Part shown: positions 51,525 to 60,368 of the stretch, piece after piece
Numbering within the stretch: the stretch's first letter is position 1
Layout of the letters: every line of letters begins with the position of its first letter
Source: an uncultured Opitutia bacterium
GTDB lineage: Bacteria > Verrucomicrobiota > Verrucomicrobiia > Opitutales > Opitutaceae
DNA: 64,000 nucleotides
NCBI GenBank assembly: GCA_903825285.1
Contig: CAIJZY010000007.1
Location: forward strand, 124,001 to 188,000
Direction of reading: 5' to 3'
Translations under genes and position numbers: made by a program
Notes under the pieces: model-generated
The model's database searches: none
What the model was told of the DNA's origin: nothing
Seen by the model: the letters and a program-made list of their open reading frames with translations, nothing else

Positions 51525-52079
51525 ATGAAAACAAGACTCACCACCGTCCTCGTTCTCACGGCCGGCCTGCTGGCGCTCGGAGCCCGCGCCCAGTCGCCGA
51601 CCCCGGCGCCGGCGCCCGCCACCGAGCCGGCCGCCGCTCCCAGCCGCATCATTTACGCCCCGCGCCTCCCGTCGCCCGCCGAGCTGTCCAGCGTCGCCTC
51701 CGCCCAGGGGCTCAGCATCGAGCGCATTGACCAGACCGCGGCGCAGATCATCGCCACGTACAAGGCCGCCAACGGCCAGCTGACCACGGTCTCCTATCAG
51801 CTGCTCCCGAACGCCGCGACGCCCTCGGTGGTGCCGGCCGCCACGACCACGACGGTGGTCGCGACCACGACCCCGGCCCCCACGGTCGTCTACGCGCAGC
51901 CGACCCCCACGGTCGTCTACACGCAGCCGGCCCCGGCCTACTATCCGTATGTCTACGCCGACCCGTATTATCCCTGGGGCTTCTACGGTCCCGTCGCGGT
52001 GAGCCTCGGCTTCGACTTCTACGGCGGCCACGGCTACCATGGCGGCTTTTACCACGGCCACGGCGGACACCGCCGCTAA
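51525..52079 (+). CDS. Secreted small protein with Thr/Pro linker and Tyr/Gly/His-rich tail
   Basis: The 184-aa product has a signal peptide (MKTRLTTVLVLTAGLLALGARAQ). A short globular segment follows (PSPAELSSVASAQGLSIERIDQTAAQIIATYKAANGQLTTVSYQLLP), resembling small verrucomicrobial secreted proteins. A Thr/Pro repeat comes next (TTTTVVATTTPAPTVVYAQPTPTVVYTQP), then a tail rich in Tyr, Gly and His (YGGHGYHGGFYHGHGGHRR) that could bind metal. I recognise no family. It is 33 bp upstream of the lipoprotein gene in the same direction. Confidence 0.65.
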   Translation: MKTRLTTVLVLTAGLLALGARAQSPTPAPAPATEPAAAPSRIIYAPRLPSPAELSSVASAQGLSIERIDQTAAQIIATYKAANGQLTTVSYQLLPNAATPSVVPAATTTTVVATTTPAPTVVYAQPTPTVVYTQPAPAYYPYVYADPYYPWGFYGPVAVSLGFDFYGGHGYHGGFYHGHGGHRR

Positions 52080-52112
52080 CGCCGGTCCCGTCTCGTTCCT
52101 TTCCTCACCACC

Positions 52113-52643
52113 ATGCAAGCGAAACATCTCGCCCTGCCCGCCCTCGCCCTCGCCACCCTGCTGAGCGGCTGCGTCGGCACCGGGCCCAACACCCAACAGG
52201 GCGCCGTCTCCGGCGCCGCCCTCGGCGCACTCGCCGGGGCGATCATCGGCAACAACAGCGGCAGCCACAATGGCGCCGCGGGCGCGCTGATCGGCGCCAC
52301 GGCCGGCGCGATCGCCGGCGGCACGCTCGGCAACAGCGCCGACCACCAGAATGGCACGGTCTATGGCTATGCCGCCGAGCCGGCCCCGGTGGCCTACCGC
52401 CGCACGGTGGTCGTGGAGGGTCCGCCGCCCACGCCAGCCCCGCCGCAGTCCGCCGAGACCGTCGGCCCGGCGCCGTCGCCGAACGCCGTCTGGATCCCCG
52501 GCTACTGGGACTACAACGGCAGCGGCTACACCTGGGCCGCGGGCCACTGGGAAATTCCGCCGCCGAGCAGCCAGAGCTACGTCGCCGCCCACTGGGAAAA
52601 CCGCGGCGGCACGTACGTGTTCGTCCGGGGCTTCTGGCAGTGA
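52113..52643 (+). CDS. Glycine-zipper lipoprotein with YXWGXW-like repeats
   Basis: The 176-aa product has a lipoprotein signal (MQAKHLALPALALATLLSGC, lipobox LLSGC). A glycine-zipper segment of small residues follows (AVSGAALGALAGAIIGNNSG and AAGALIGATAGAIAGGTLG), which may insert in a membrane. The C-terminus has repeats of the YXWGXW kind (VWIPGYWDYNGSGYTWAAGHWEIPP, YVAAHWENRGGTYVFVRGFW). This is an outer-membrane or periplasmic lipoprotein of unknown role. It ends just before a palindromic terminator. Confidence 0.82.
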   Translation: MQAKHLALPALALATLLSGCVGTGPNTQQGAVSGAALGALAGAIIGNNSGSHNGAAGALIGATAGAIAGGTLGNSADHQNGTVYGYAAEPAPVAYRRTVVVEGPPPTPAPPQSAETVGPAPSPNAVWIPGYWDYNGSGYTWAAGHWEIPPPSSQSYVAAHWENRGGTYVFVRGFWQ

Positions 52644-52650
52644 AAACAAA

Positions 52651-52678
52651 CACGCCCCGGCCGCAGGGCCGGGGCGTG
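52651..52678. terminator. Bidirectional terminator between the lipoprotein gene and deoA
   Basis: CACGCCCCGGCC (52651-52662) pairs perfectly with GGCCGGGGCGTG (52667-52678) around GCAG. On the minus strand the stem is followed by TTTGTTTTCA, a good U-tract for ending the deoA transcript. The plus strand lacks a T-run. It lies 7 bases after the lipoprotein stop and 24 bases after the deoA stop. Confidence 0.85.
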
Positions 52679-52702
52679 AGGTAAGGGTCGCGTTCGCGCG
52701 GC

Positions 52703-54046
52703 TCAGGCCACGCGCTCGACGATGAGCGGCGGCGGCGTGGGCCGCTTCGGGGCGAGACGGTAGGCGTTCTTGAAGTGGTCGAGCGCCTGCTCGAGCTTCG
52801 CCTCGTCGTTATAGTGGATCATCATGAGCGGCTCGCCCTGCTTCACCTGCGTGCCGACCTTCTTGATCTCGGACACGCCCACCGCGTAATCCAGCTTGTC
52901 GTGGGCGTTCTCCTTGCCGGCGCCGAGCAGGTGCACGCCGCGGGCGATCATCGCCGCGTTGATGGTGTGCACGTAGCCGCGCTTCGGGGCGGGCAGCTTG
53001 CGGATGTGCCGCGCGGCCGGGAATTTCTCCGGGTGGTCGATGAAGGTGGTGTCGCCGCCCTGCGCCTTGACGAGATCCTTGAACTTCGCGAGCGCGGAGC
53101 CGTCCGTCAGGTGACGCTGCACCGTCTGCTTGGCGGACAGCGTCGAGCCGGCGACGCCGGCCAGGCGGACGATCTCCATGCCGAGCTTCAGGACGAGTTC
53201 CTTCATGTCCTCCGGGCCCTCGCCCTTCAGCAGCGCGATGGCCTCCTTGACCTCAAGGGAGGTGCCGACGGTGTCGCCGAGCGGCTGGTTCATGTCGGTG
53301 ACGAGCGCGACGCAGCGGCGCTTCATGGAGCGGCCGACGCGGGTCATGGAGCGGGCGAGCTGCTTGGCCTGCTCGAGATCCTTGATGAAGGAGCCGTTGC
53401 CCCACTTCACGTCGATCACGAGACCCTCGGAGCCTTCGGCCAGCTTCTTCGACAGCACGCTGCCGGTGATGAGCGGGAGGCTCGGGATGGTGCCGGTCTC
53501 CTTGCGGAGGGCGTAGAACTTGGCGTCCGCCGGGGCCAGCGCCTCGCTCTGCGCGACGATTGCGCCGCCGATGCGGGCGAGCTGGGACGAAAACTGCTCA
53601 ATGGTCTGGTGGCTCTTGAAGCCGTGGAAGCAGCCGAGCTTGTCGAGGGTGTTGATGACGTAGTCGTGCTCGACGCCGCACATCATCGGCACCACCACGC
53701 CGCTGGCCATCGCCAGGGGCACAAGCACGAGCGAGGTCTTGTCGCCCACGCCGCCGGTGGAGTACTTGTCGATCTTCGGCTTGGCGATGTGCGAGAGATC
53801 AATCACCTCGCCGGAAAGCATCATCTCCTCGGTCAGATCGGCGGTTTCCTGCGCCGACATGTTCGAGAAGTAGATGGCCATCATCAGCGCCGACAGCTGG
53901 TGCTGCGGCATCTCGCCATCCAGCGTGCTGTCAATGATGTAACGAATTTCCTCCTGCGTGAACTCGCCGCCGTCGCGTTTCTTCTCGATTAGAAACTCGA
54001 ATGTGGGCTTGATGAATCGGCGAGTAGGAATGTTGCGTTTGCTCAT
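52703..54046 (-). CDS. Thymidine/pyrimidine-nucleoside phosphorylase-like protein with altered substrate loop
   Basis: The 447-aa product has the DeoA family layout: FEFLIEKKRDGGEFTQEEIRYIIDSTLDGEM, the phosphate-binding KYSTGGVGDKTSL, ALAPADAKFYALRKETGTIPSLPLITGSVLSKKLAEG (the family Arg, Ser and Lys are kept), DVKWGNGSF and VTDMNQPLG. The glycine-rich loop GRGLGHTGGTLDKL of E. coli DeoA, which includes catalytic-site His85, reads GVEHDYVINTLDKL here. In DVKxGxGxF, Trp replaces the usual small residue. The reading frame is intact, so this is divergence and not an error. The reaction may be phosphorolysis of a different nucleoside. Divergent from argS. Confidence 0.8.
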   Translation of the reverse strand: MSKRNIPTRRFIKPTFEFLIEKKRDGGEFTQEEIRYIIDSTLDGEMPQHQLSALMMAIYFSNMSAQETADLTEEMMLSGEVIDLSHIAKPKIDKYSTGGVGDKTSLVLVPLAMASGVVVPMMCGVEHDYVINTLDKLGCFHGFKSHQTIEQFSSQLARIGGAIVAQSEALAPADAKFYALRKETGTIPSLPLITGSVLSKKLAEGSEGLVIDVKWGNGSFIKDLEQAKQLARSMTRVGRSMKRRCVALVTDMNQPLGDTVGTSLEVKEAIALLKGEGPEDMKELVLKLGMEIVRLAGVAGSTLSAKQTVQRHLTDGSALAKFKDLVKAQGGDTTFIDHPEKFPAARHIRKLPAPKRGYVHTINAAMIARGVHLLGAGKENAHDKLDYAVGVSEIKKVGTQVKQGEPLMMIHYNDEAKLEQALDHFKNAYRLAPKRPTPPPLIVERVA

Positions 54047-54373
54047 TGGGATAGGGAGGAGACCGGGGCGACGCCCGCGGTGCGGAAAAGTTTGCCATCA
54101 GACCCGGTATACAAAATTTGTCGAGCCAAAACTGCCCATTCCACCGTGGATAACACCCTGCTCCGGACGACCTTCGGACGCTGCAGGGGTCGAGAAAATC
54201 ACGAAAATTGCGCAACGAAATTGGCTTACGACGCCGGCATGCCCTGCCCGGCCCTGACCTGACACCCCCGCCCGGGGGGCCTGAGGAAATTTCACCAAAC
54301 CGCCTTGACCGGCCATAAATCCCCTCCAACTCCGCGCTTGCGCGCCTGCGGGGGCCGGCTGTGAAGTGAGGGG
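54047..54373. other. 327-bp intergenic region between divergent deoA-like gene and argS
   Basis: No supported gene; the small track ORFs have no recognisable features. The centre (about 54095-54240) is relatively AT-rich, with GGTATACAAAATTTGTCG and several AAAAT words, consistent with two divergent promoters. On the minus strand a TGTATACC could be a -10 for the deoA-like gene. A GTGAGGGG just before the argS ATG may serve as a weak ribosome site. Confidence 0.5.
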
Positions 54374-56131
54374 ATGCCCGTCACTTTCAATCTCGGCGAA
54401 GCCCTCGACTCGCTCCTCAAGGCTGCGGCGACCAGCGCCGGGCTCGAGGCCGCGGCCTTTGTCCCGGATGTCCGCATCGCCGACCCGCGTCACGGTGATT
54501 TCCAGGCCAATGGCGTGCTCGGCTACGCCAAGGCCCGCCGGCTCAATCCCCGCGCGGTCGCGGAGCAGCTGGTGGCCGCCCTGCCCGCCGAGGTCGCGGC
54601 CGACTACACCGTCGCCATCGCCGGACCCGGGTTCATCAATTTCACGCTCAAGCCCGCCACGCTCCTCGCCTGGCTGCGCGCCCATGACTCGGCCGCGCAC
54701 CTGCGGGCCAACGCGGCCACGGCCCGGCACGGCCAGACCTGGGTCGTGGACTACTCCTCGCCCAACACGGCGAAGCAGATGCATGTCGGCCATCTCCGCT
54801 CGGCCGTCATCGGCGAGGCCATCTGCCGGCTGCTCGAGTTCAGTGGCGCGAAGGTGATCCGCGACAACCACGTCGGCGACTGGGGCACGCAGTTCGGCAA
54901 GCTCATCTGGGCCTACCGGCGCCATCTCGATGCCGCCGCGTTTGCCGCGGACCCGCTCGAGGAGTTCGAGCGGCTTTACCAGGTCGGCAACGCCGCGGCC
55001 GACGCCGACCCGGCCGTGCTGGAGCAGGCGCGGCAGGAGCTGGTGAAGCTGCAGGCCGGCGACCCGGAAAACCTCGCCGTCTGGAAGCACATCAACGCCG
55101 TGAGCCTCGCCGCCTTCCAGCCGATCTACGACCGGCTCGGCATCCGCTTCGACCACACGCTCGGGGAAAGCTTCTACAACGACCAGGTGGAGCGGATCTA
55201 TCGGGAGCTCGCCGCCACCGGCCTCGCGCAGGAAAGCCAGGGCGCGCTCGTCGTGTTCCACCCGGAGCACCCGCGCTTCAAGACCCAGCCCTTCATCATG
55301 CGGAAGGCGGATGGCGCCAGCAACTACGCGACGACCGACCTCGCCACCGCGCTCTACCGGGCCGAGTATTTCCATGCGGACGGCATCGTGGTGGTCACGG
55401 ACTTCCGCCAGGCCGACCATTTCGAGCAGCTCTACCTCACCGTGCGGAAATGGTTTGCCGCCCGGTCCTACCGGCTGCCCGAGCTGCATCACGTCACCTT
55501 CGGCGCCGTCACCGACGCGGACGGCAAGGCCCTGCGCACGCGGGACGGCGGCACCATCAAGCTCAAGGAGCTCCTCGCCGAGGCCGAGGCCCGCGCCTAC
55601 GCGCTCGTGAGCGAGCGCAGCGCGGAGCTGCCGGAGGCCGAGCGCCGCGCCATCGCCGCGGTCGTGGGCGTGGGCTCCGTCCAGTACGCGGACCTCGCGC
55701 AGAACCGGTCCAGCGACTACGTGTTCGCGTGGGACAAGATGATCTCCCTCGAGGGAAACACCGCCGCCTACCTGCTCTACGCGGTGGCGCGCATCCATTC
55801 GATCTTCCGCAAGCTCGACGCGGTCCCCGGCGAGGCCGCCACGGAGGCGGCCGGCACCCCGCCCGAGACCCCGGCGGAGCTCGCCCTGGCGCGGAAGCTC
55901 GTGAAGTTTGCCGACGCCCTCCGGCTTGCCACCGACACGCTGCGGCCGCACTTCCTCTGTCTCTATCTGTACGAGCTGGCGGGTGACTACAGCGCCTTCT
56001 ACGCCGCGGACAAGGTCGCGGTGGACGATCCCGCGGTCCGCGCCCGCCGGCTGCTCCTCTGTGCGCGGACGCTGCTGGTGATGGAGACGGGGCTGGGCCT
56101 GCTCGGGCTGCGCACGCTGACGCGCATGTGA
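54374..56131 (+). CDS. argS: Arginyl-tRNA synthetase
   Basis: ArgS charges tRNA-Arg. The 585-aa product has the class I signature region VVDYSSPNTAKQMHVGHLRSAVIGEA (HIGH-type HVGH) and NHVGDWGTQFGKLIW. Also present are FIMRKADGASNYATTDLATALYR, RTRDGGTIKLKELL in place of KMSKS, as in most ArgRS, and a C-terminal DALR-type anticodon-binding domain (LCLYLYELAGDYSAFYAADKV, ending LGLLGLRTLTRM). Length fits the family. It stands alone with its own upstream region. Confidence 0.96.
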   Translation: MPVTFNLGEALDSLLKAAATSAGLEAAAFVPDVRIADPRHGDFQANGVLGYAKARRLNPRAVAEQLVAALPAEVAADYTVAIAGPGFINFTLKPATLLAWLRAHDSAAHLRANAATARHGQTWVVDYSSPNTAKQMHVGHLRSAVIGEAICRLLEFSGAKVIRDNHVGDWGTQFGKLIWAYRRHLDAAAFAADPLEEFERLYQVGNAAADADPAVLEQARQELVKLQAGDPENLAVWKHINAVSLAAFQPIYDRLGIRFDHTLGESFYNDQVERIYRELAATGLAQESQGALVVFHPEHPRFKTQPFIMRKADGASNYATTDLATALYRAEYFHADGIVVVTDFRQADHFEQLYLTVRKWFAARSYRLPELHHVTFGAVTDADGKALRTRDGGTIKLKELLAEAEARAYALVSERSAELPEAERRAIAAVVGVGSVQYADLAQNRSSDYVFAWDKMISLEGNTAAYLLYAVARIHSIFRKLDAVPGEAATEAAGTPPETPAELALARKLVKFADALRLATDTLRPHFLCLYLYELAGDYSAFYAADKVAVDDPAVRARRLLLCARTLLVMETGLGLLGLRTLTRM

Positions 56132-56198
56132 CCGTGCGCCGCGTGCGGCCACTATACTCTTGATGCGTCCCGGCGCCGCGGCCACATTGCCGCCTCAT

Positions 56199-56948
56199 AT
56201 GGCCATGGAGGAAATCTACATCCGGAGTGCGACGGAGACCGAGGCCCGCGGGCCTTTCAACCTCGAGCAGCTGGTTTCCCTCATCGATACCGGCCAGGTA
56301 ACCGCCGAGACCCTGTTCTACGACGCCACGACCGAGCAGTGGGCCCCCATCGGCTCCAATCCCGAGCTCATGGCCCAGGCCTTCCCGCAGAAGCGGAAGC
56401 TGAAGGTGAAGAGCAAGGTCAAGATGGAGACGCTGAACCAGGAGACCGACAGCGCCGCGCCGATCACCGTGGACGAGATGCTCGCCGCGGCGGAGGGCCG
56501 CACCGCCGAGACCTCCGGCCGCCAGGATCCCACCATCGCGATGGCGCGCGCCGCCGCCATCGGCCGCTGGGCCATCATCCTCATGCTCCTCCTGGCCGCC
56601 GCCGGCGAGCTGCTCCCCGCGGTGGATGCGCTGATGGCCATGGACATGCCGAAGCTGTTCAACCACCCGCTCGTGGCCCTCGGCGCCCTCGACCTCTTCC
56701 TGGCCACCGTGCTCGCGCTCGGCGTCGTGTCCTTCTACCCCTTCATCCGCTTCCGTGCGGCGCTGGGCCTCGGCTTCGTCGGGTTCTTCTTCTGGGTCCA
56801 CGGCCATCCCCTCCCCGTGATCGCCCTCGCCGCCGGCCTGTTCGGCCTCTACTGCTGCACGATCTTCGTGCGCTACCTGCCCGTGCTGGTGTTCGCCGGC
56901 CTGGGCGTCTGCGGGATCGGCGCCGTGTCCTGGCACCTGTTGTCCTGA
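56199..56948 (+). CDS. GYF_2-domain membrane protein
   Basis: The 249-aa product has an N-terminal GYF_2 domain (about residues 4-55: EEIYIRSATETEARGPFNLEQLVSLIDTGQVTAETLFYDATTEQWAPIG). A basic/acidic linker follows (KRKLKVKSKVKMETLNQETD), then a C-terminal half with about five hydrophobic segments (from about residue 125). GYF_2 domains are thought to bind peptides; the function here is unknown. The start at 56199 (MAMEEIY) is preferred to the track's TTG at 56160; an ATG two codons later is possible. It is 16 bp upstream of the YihY/BrkB-type gene, so probably one operon. Confidence 0.75.
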   Translation: MAMEEIYIRSATETEARGPFNLEQLVSLIDTGQVTAETLFYDATTEQWAPIGSNPELMAQAFPQKRKLKVKSKVKMETLNQETDSAAPITVDEMLAAAEGRTAETSGRQDPTIAMARAAAIGRWAIILMLLLAAAGELLPAVDALMAMDMPKLFNHPLVALGALDLFLATVLALGVVSFYPFIRFRAALGLGFVGFFFWVHGHPLPVIALAAGLFGLYCCTIFVRYLPVLVFAGLGVCGIGAVSWHLLS

Positions 56949-56964
56949 GGCCCGCCGCGCGCCC

Positions 56965-58431
56965 ATGGCCAGCCTCGCCGACCGCGGCCGCTCGCTCGCC
57001 GGATTCTTCCACCGGGAAATCTGGGAGCCCGAGCATCTCAAGCCGTCCACGCTCCGCAGCCGCGCCTACGCGGTCTTCCGCGTCATCGCGATCACCGGCA
57101 CGGTGTTCAGCGAGACCAAGGCCGCCAGCCGCGCCGCCGCGCTCAGCTTCAGCTCGCTCCTCGGGCTCGGCCCGCTGATCGGCGCCGCCGTCCTCCTCGG
57201 CGGCTTCATGCTCGGCCAGCACAGCGACCCCGCCGTGCTCGCCGACCAGTTCAGCCGCGTGATCAAGAGCGTCGCCCCGCCGCTGCAGCAGCTCGAGACC
57301 ATCGACGGCCCGACGACCGCCGCCGCGGCCGACGCCGGCCTCACCGCGGTGATCCGCGGCATCATTGAGGGCTCGCGCTCCGGCACCGCCGGCGCCATCG
57401 GCGCCCTCACCCTCATCCTCATCGTGCTGCTGCTGTTCAAGTCGATCGAGGACACCTTCAACGAGATCTGGGGCGTGCGCACCGGCCGCACGTTCGCCAT
57501 GCGCGTCATGCTCTACTGGACCGTGCTCACGCTTGGCGCGGTCCTGTTCTTCGCCGCGCTCACCCTGCTCGGCGCGGGCGCGTTCATCAACGTGTTCCTC
57601 GAGCGCCTGCCCTACGGCCGCGAGCTGCTCCGGGCGCTGAGCTGGGCGCTGCCGCTCTTCTCCGGCCTCGCCCTCGTGCTGCTGCTCACGCTGTTCTACC
57701 GCTTCATCCCCAACACCCGGGTTTACTGGCGCGCCGCGCTGACCGGCGCCGTGGTGGTCGCCGCGCTGCTGCTCCTGAACAACTTCCTCGCGTTCCTCTA
57801 CCTGCGCCGCATCTACCTCGAGAAGAGCCTCTACGGCCCGCTGGGCATCCTCCCGATCCTCATGCTCGGACTGTATGTCTTCTGGCTGTTCGTGCTCATC
57901 GGCGGGCAGATCAGCTACGCGGTCCAGAACGCCCACATCCGCACCAGCCAGGCCGCCTGGGGCCACCTCAGCGTGGCCATGCGCGAGCGGCTCACGCTCG
58001 TCGTGCTGCTCACGCTCTGCCGCCGGTTCCGCACCGCCCTGCCGCCGGTCACCGCCGCCCACCTCGGCGACCTGCTGCGGGTCCCGACCCAGGTGCTCAA
58101 CGAGTGCCTCAACCGGCTCGTGGACATGAAGCTGATCACGCCGATCCCGCCGCCGCCCGGGAGCGCCCCGACCGACTATTTCTACCAGCCCGCGCGGCCC
58201 CTGAGCCACATCACGCTCCACGATTTCAAGTCGCTCGACGTCAACCTCGGCCACGACCCCATCGGCCAGGGCCTCGACCGCATCGACCCCGTCCTGCAGC
58301 ACTACAATGCCGCTTTGGACCGGCTCGGCGAGCAGGCCCTGTTCCGCAAGAGCTTCGAGGAGCTGCTCGCGGAGTTCGAGTTCGACAACTCCCAGCCGCC
58401 GTTCGCCATGGGCGAAAAAGCAAAGCGCTGA
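56965..58431 (+). CDS. YihY/BrkB-family membrane protein with C-terminal winged helix
   Basis: The 488-aa product has six membrane segments of the YihY/UPF0761 family: SRAAALSFSSLLGLGPLIGAAVLLGGFML, LTLILIVLLLFKSIEDTFNEIWGV, and IPNTRVYWRAALTGAVVVAALLLLNNFLAFLYLRR. A cytoplasmic C-terminal part (about residues 335-488) follows, with a winged-helix-like region (RRFRTALPPVTAAHLGDLLRVPTQVLNECLNRLVDMKLI). Older names such as ribonuclease BN are not supported by biochemistry. Long YihY proteins with this tail are widespread; the role is unknown. Confidence 0.85.
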   Translation: MASLADRGRSLAGFFHREIWEPEHLKPSTLRSRAYAVFRVIAITGTVFSETKAASRAAALSFSSLLGLGPLIGAAVLLGGFMLGQHSDPAVLADQFSRVIKSVAPPLQQLETIDGPTTAAAADAGLTAVIRGIIEGSRSGTAGAIGALTLILIVLLLFKSIEDTFNEIWGVRTGRTFAMRVMLYWTVLTLGAVLFFAALTLLGAGAFINVFLERLPYGRELLRALSWALPLFSGLALVLLLTLFYRFIPNTRVYWRAALTGAVVVAALLLLNNFLAFLYLRRIYLEKSLYGPLGILPILMLGLYVFWLFVLIGGQISYAVQNAHIRTSQAAWGHLSVAMRERLTLVVLLTLCRRFRTALPPVTAAHLGDLLRVPTQVLNECLNRLVDMKLITPIPPPPGSAPTDYFYQPARPLSHITLHDFKSLDVNLGHDPIGQGLDRIDPVLQHYNAALDRLGEQALFRKSFEELLAEFEFDNSQPPFAMGEKAKR

Positions 58432-58502
58432 GCCGGTCCCGGCGCGGCACACTTCGCCCTTGCCACCGCGGGGACGCGACCTAGCGTCGCCCTTTTCCCT
58501 CC

Positions 58503-60170
58503 ATGATTTCCTGGATCCAGAAATACTTTCAGCACCACTTCCGGACCATCTTCGCGCTGATTCTCGCCAGCACGATCATCTCGTTCATCATCGCCTTCGC
58601 CCCCGGCTCGAATTTCGGCCGGACCGAGCGCCGCAACACGATCACGCGCGAGTTCTTCGGGTACAATCTCAGTTCCCAGGATGACCAGAACCGCCTGATC
58701 GGCGACGCCGGCCTCAGCGCCAACCTCCAGGCCGGCTACAACTCCCTGGAAGGGTCCGACCTGCAGAACTACGCCTTCCAGCGCGTCGCCGCCCTCGCCC
58801 TCGCCGACCAGCTCCACGTCCCCGCCACGACCAAGGCGGAGATCGCCGATTACATCAAGGGCCTCCGCATTTTCGCCGGCGAGGACGGCCAGTTCGACCC
58901 CAAGCGCTACGCCAACTTCCGCGACAACCTCCGGACCAACCAGCGCCTGAACGAGGCCGAGGTCAGCCGCGTGCTCGCCGACGACGTCCGCGCCGACAAG
59001 GTCCAGAAGATCATCTCCGGCCCCGGCTACGTCCTCCCGCATGACGTGCAGGCCCAGCTGGAGCGCGCGGACTCGGTCTGGTCGCTCGCCACGGCGACCG
59101 CCGACCTCGCGACGTTCAACCCCTCGATCCCGGTCACCGACACGGCCCTGAACCTCTTCTTCGGCGACAATGCCTTCCGGTACACCATCGCGCCCCGGGC
59201 CGTGACCTCCGCCGCCTATTTCCCCGCGGCCGCCTACGCCGCCGCCGTGAGCGTCGCCGAGGCCGACGTGCGCGCCTACTACGACTCCCACGCGGCCAGC
59301 TTCGCGGCCCCGGCCGCCCAGCCCGCCGGCGCCAAGCCCGCGGCCGCCCCCGACTACGCCACGGTCCGCCCGCAGGTGGAGGCCGCCCTCCGCCTGGAGC
59401 GCGCCCAGCGCCTCGCGGTGAAGGCCGCGTCCGACCTCTCCTTCGCCCTCTACGACGGTAAGATCGAGCCCGGCTCCGCCGCCTTCGACAAGCTGCTGGC
59501 CTCCCAGCACCTGACGCTCCGCGCCCTCACGCCGTTCACGCATGAGGACGGCCCGGCCGAGTACGACCATTCGCCCGACATCGCCAACGAGGCCTTCAAG
59601 CTCGGCGCCGGCCGCACCTACTCCGACGCCCTGTCCGCCCCCGGCGGCGCCGTCGTGCTGTTCTGGAAGGAGACGCTGCCCTCCCGCCAGCCCGCCCTCG
59701 CCGAGGTCCGCGACAAGGTCGCGGCGGACTACGTCGCCAACGAGAAGAGCAAGCGCTTCGTCGAGTTCGGCAAGACCCTCCGCAGCCTCATCGAGAACCG
59801 GCTGAAGGCCGGCGAGACGTTCGAAAAGGCCGTCGCCTCCGCCGCCGGCGCCACGTCGGTCAAGATCGAGTGCAAGACCCTCGCGCCGTTCTCCCGCCGC
59901 AACCCGCCCAAGGACATCGACTACTCGGTGGCCGGCGCCATGGAGCGCCTGACCAAGGGCCAGATCTCGGACATGATCATCGCCAAGGACCACGGCCTGT
60001 TCGTCTACGCGGCGGACAAGAAGCTGCCCGACCTGAGCGAGTCCAGCCCCGCCTACGCGGCCATGCGCGCCCAGCTCGCCCAGCTCAACGGCCGCATCGG
60101 CGCCAGCGCCCGGCTGTCAGCCCTGGTCGCCCAGGAGCTCAAGCGCTCCGAGCCCCCGTCGGCGAAGTAA
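58503..60170 (+). CDS. PpiD/SurA-like membrane-anchored periplasmic chaperone
   Basis: The 555-aa product has one N-terminal anchor (about residues 13-33, FRTIFALILASTIISFIIAFAPG). A SurA-N-type region follows (about 45-165: NRLIGDAGLSANLQAGYNSLEGSDLQNYAFQRVAALALADQLHVPATTKAEI), and a long helical C-terminal half (VSVAEADVRAYYDSHAASF and on). The architecture resembles PpiD. The parvulin-like part is degenerate: I cannot find the usual HIL(V/I) start or the GGDLG motif. It probably works as a chaperone for envelope proteins without isomerase activity. It lies upstream of a TolC-family gene. Confidence 0.76.
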   Translation: MISWIQKYFQHHFRTIFALILASTIISFIIAFAPGSNFGRTERRNTITREFFGYNLSSQDDQNRLIGDAGLSANLQAGYNSLEGSDLQNYAFQRVAALALADQLHVPATTKAEIADYIKGLRIFAGEDGQFDPKRYANFRDNLRTNQRLNEAEVSRVLADDVRADKVQKIISGPGYVLPHDVQAQLERADSVWSLATATADLATFNPSIPVTDTALNLFFGDNAFRYTIAPRAVTSAAYFPAAAYAAAVSVAEADVRAYYDSHAASFAAPAAQPAGAKPAAAPDYATVRPQVEAALRLERAQRLAVKAASDLSFALYDGKIEPGSAAFDKLLASQHLTLRALTPFTHEDGPAEYDHSPDIANEAFKLGAGRTYSDALSAPGGAVVLFWKETLPSRQPALAEVRDKVAADYVANEKSKRFVEFGKTLRSLIENRLKAGETFEKAVASAAGATSVKIECKTLAPFSRRNPPKDIDYSVAGAMERLTKGQISDMIIAKDHGLFVYAADKKLPDLSESSPAYAAMRAQLAQLNGRIGASARLSALVAQELKRSEPPSAK

Positions 60171-60368
60171 GCCCGGGCTCCCGCCCGCGCGCCGCTCATC
60201 CCCCTCGCGGACCGTTCAACGCGATTCGCCTCGAACCGTCGCCCCGTCGCGGCGAGCGTGGTGGCCCGGGCCCGCGCCCGGACTTCTCGCTCCAAACGCA
60301 CGATCATCAGTAACTTTTCGACTCCCGCCGTGTTCTCGTTTTCATCCGCTGATCCCTCCTTCTCCTCC
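60171..60368. other. Spacer between the PpiD-like and TolC-family genes
   Basis: This 198-bp stretch has no supported gene. The TolC track ORF extends into it from 60258, but that part is arginine- and serine-rich and lacks a signal peptide. GGCCCGGGCCCGCGCCCGG-type GC-rich palindromic words occur near 60260-60285. The last 40 bases become AT/pyrimidine-rich (GTTCTCGTTTTCATCC, then CCCTCCTTCTCCTCC), just before the TolC start. Confidence 0.45.

Noticed and set aside
47381-51652. A 1423-aa minus-strand ORF
   Set aside because: It is antisense to the solute-binding and lyase genes, which have clear family motifs. Its composition (His/Arg/Gly/Glu-rich, no motif) is typical of antisense frames in GC-rich DNA.
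53600-53720. Possible frameshift in the deoA-like gene, as an explanation of the odd GVEHDYVIN loop
   Set aside because: The flanking conserved motifs STGGVGD and TLDKL are in one frame with no indel needed between them and with equal spacing to E. coli DeoA, so the difference is substitution.
54098-56185. A 695-aa minus-strand ORF opposite argS
   Set aside because: argS on the plus strand is unambiguous; the antisense frame is composition-driven.
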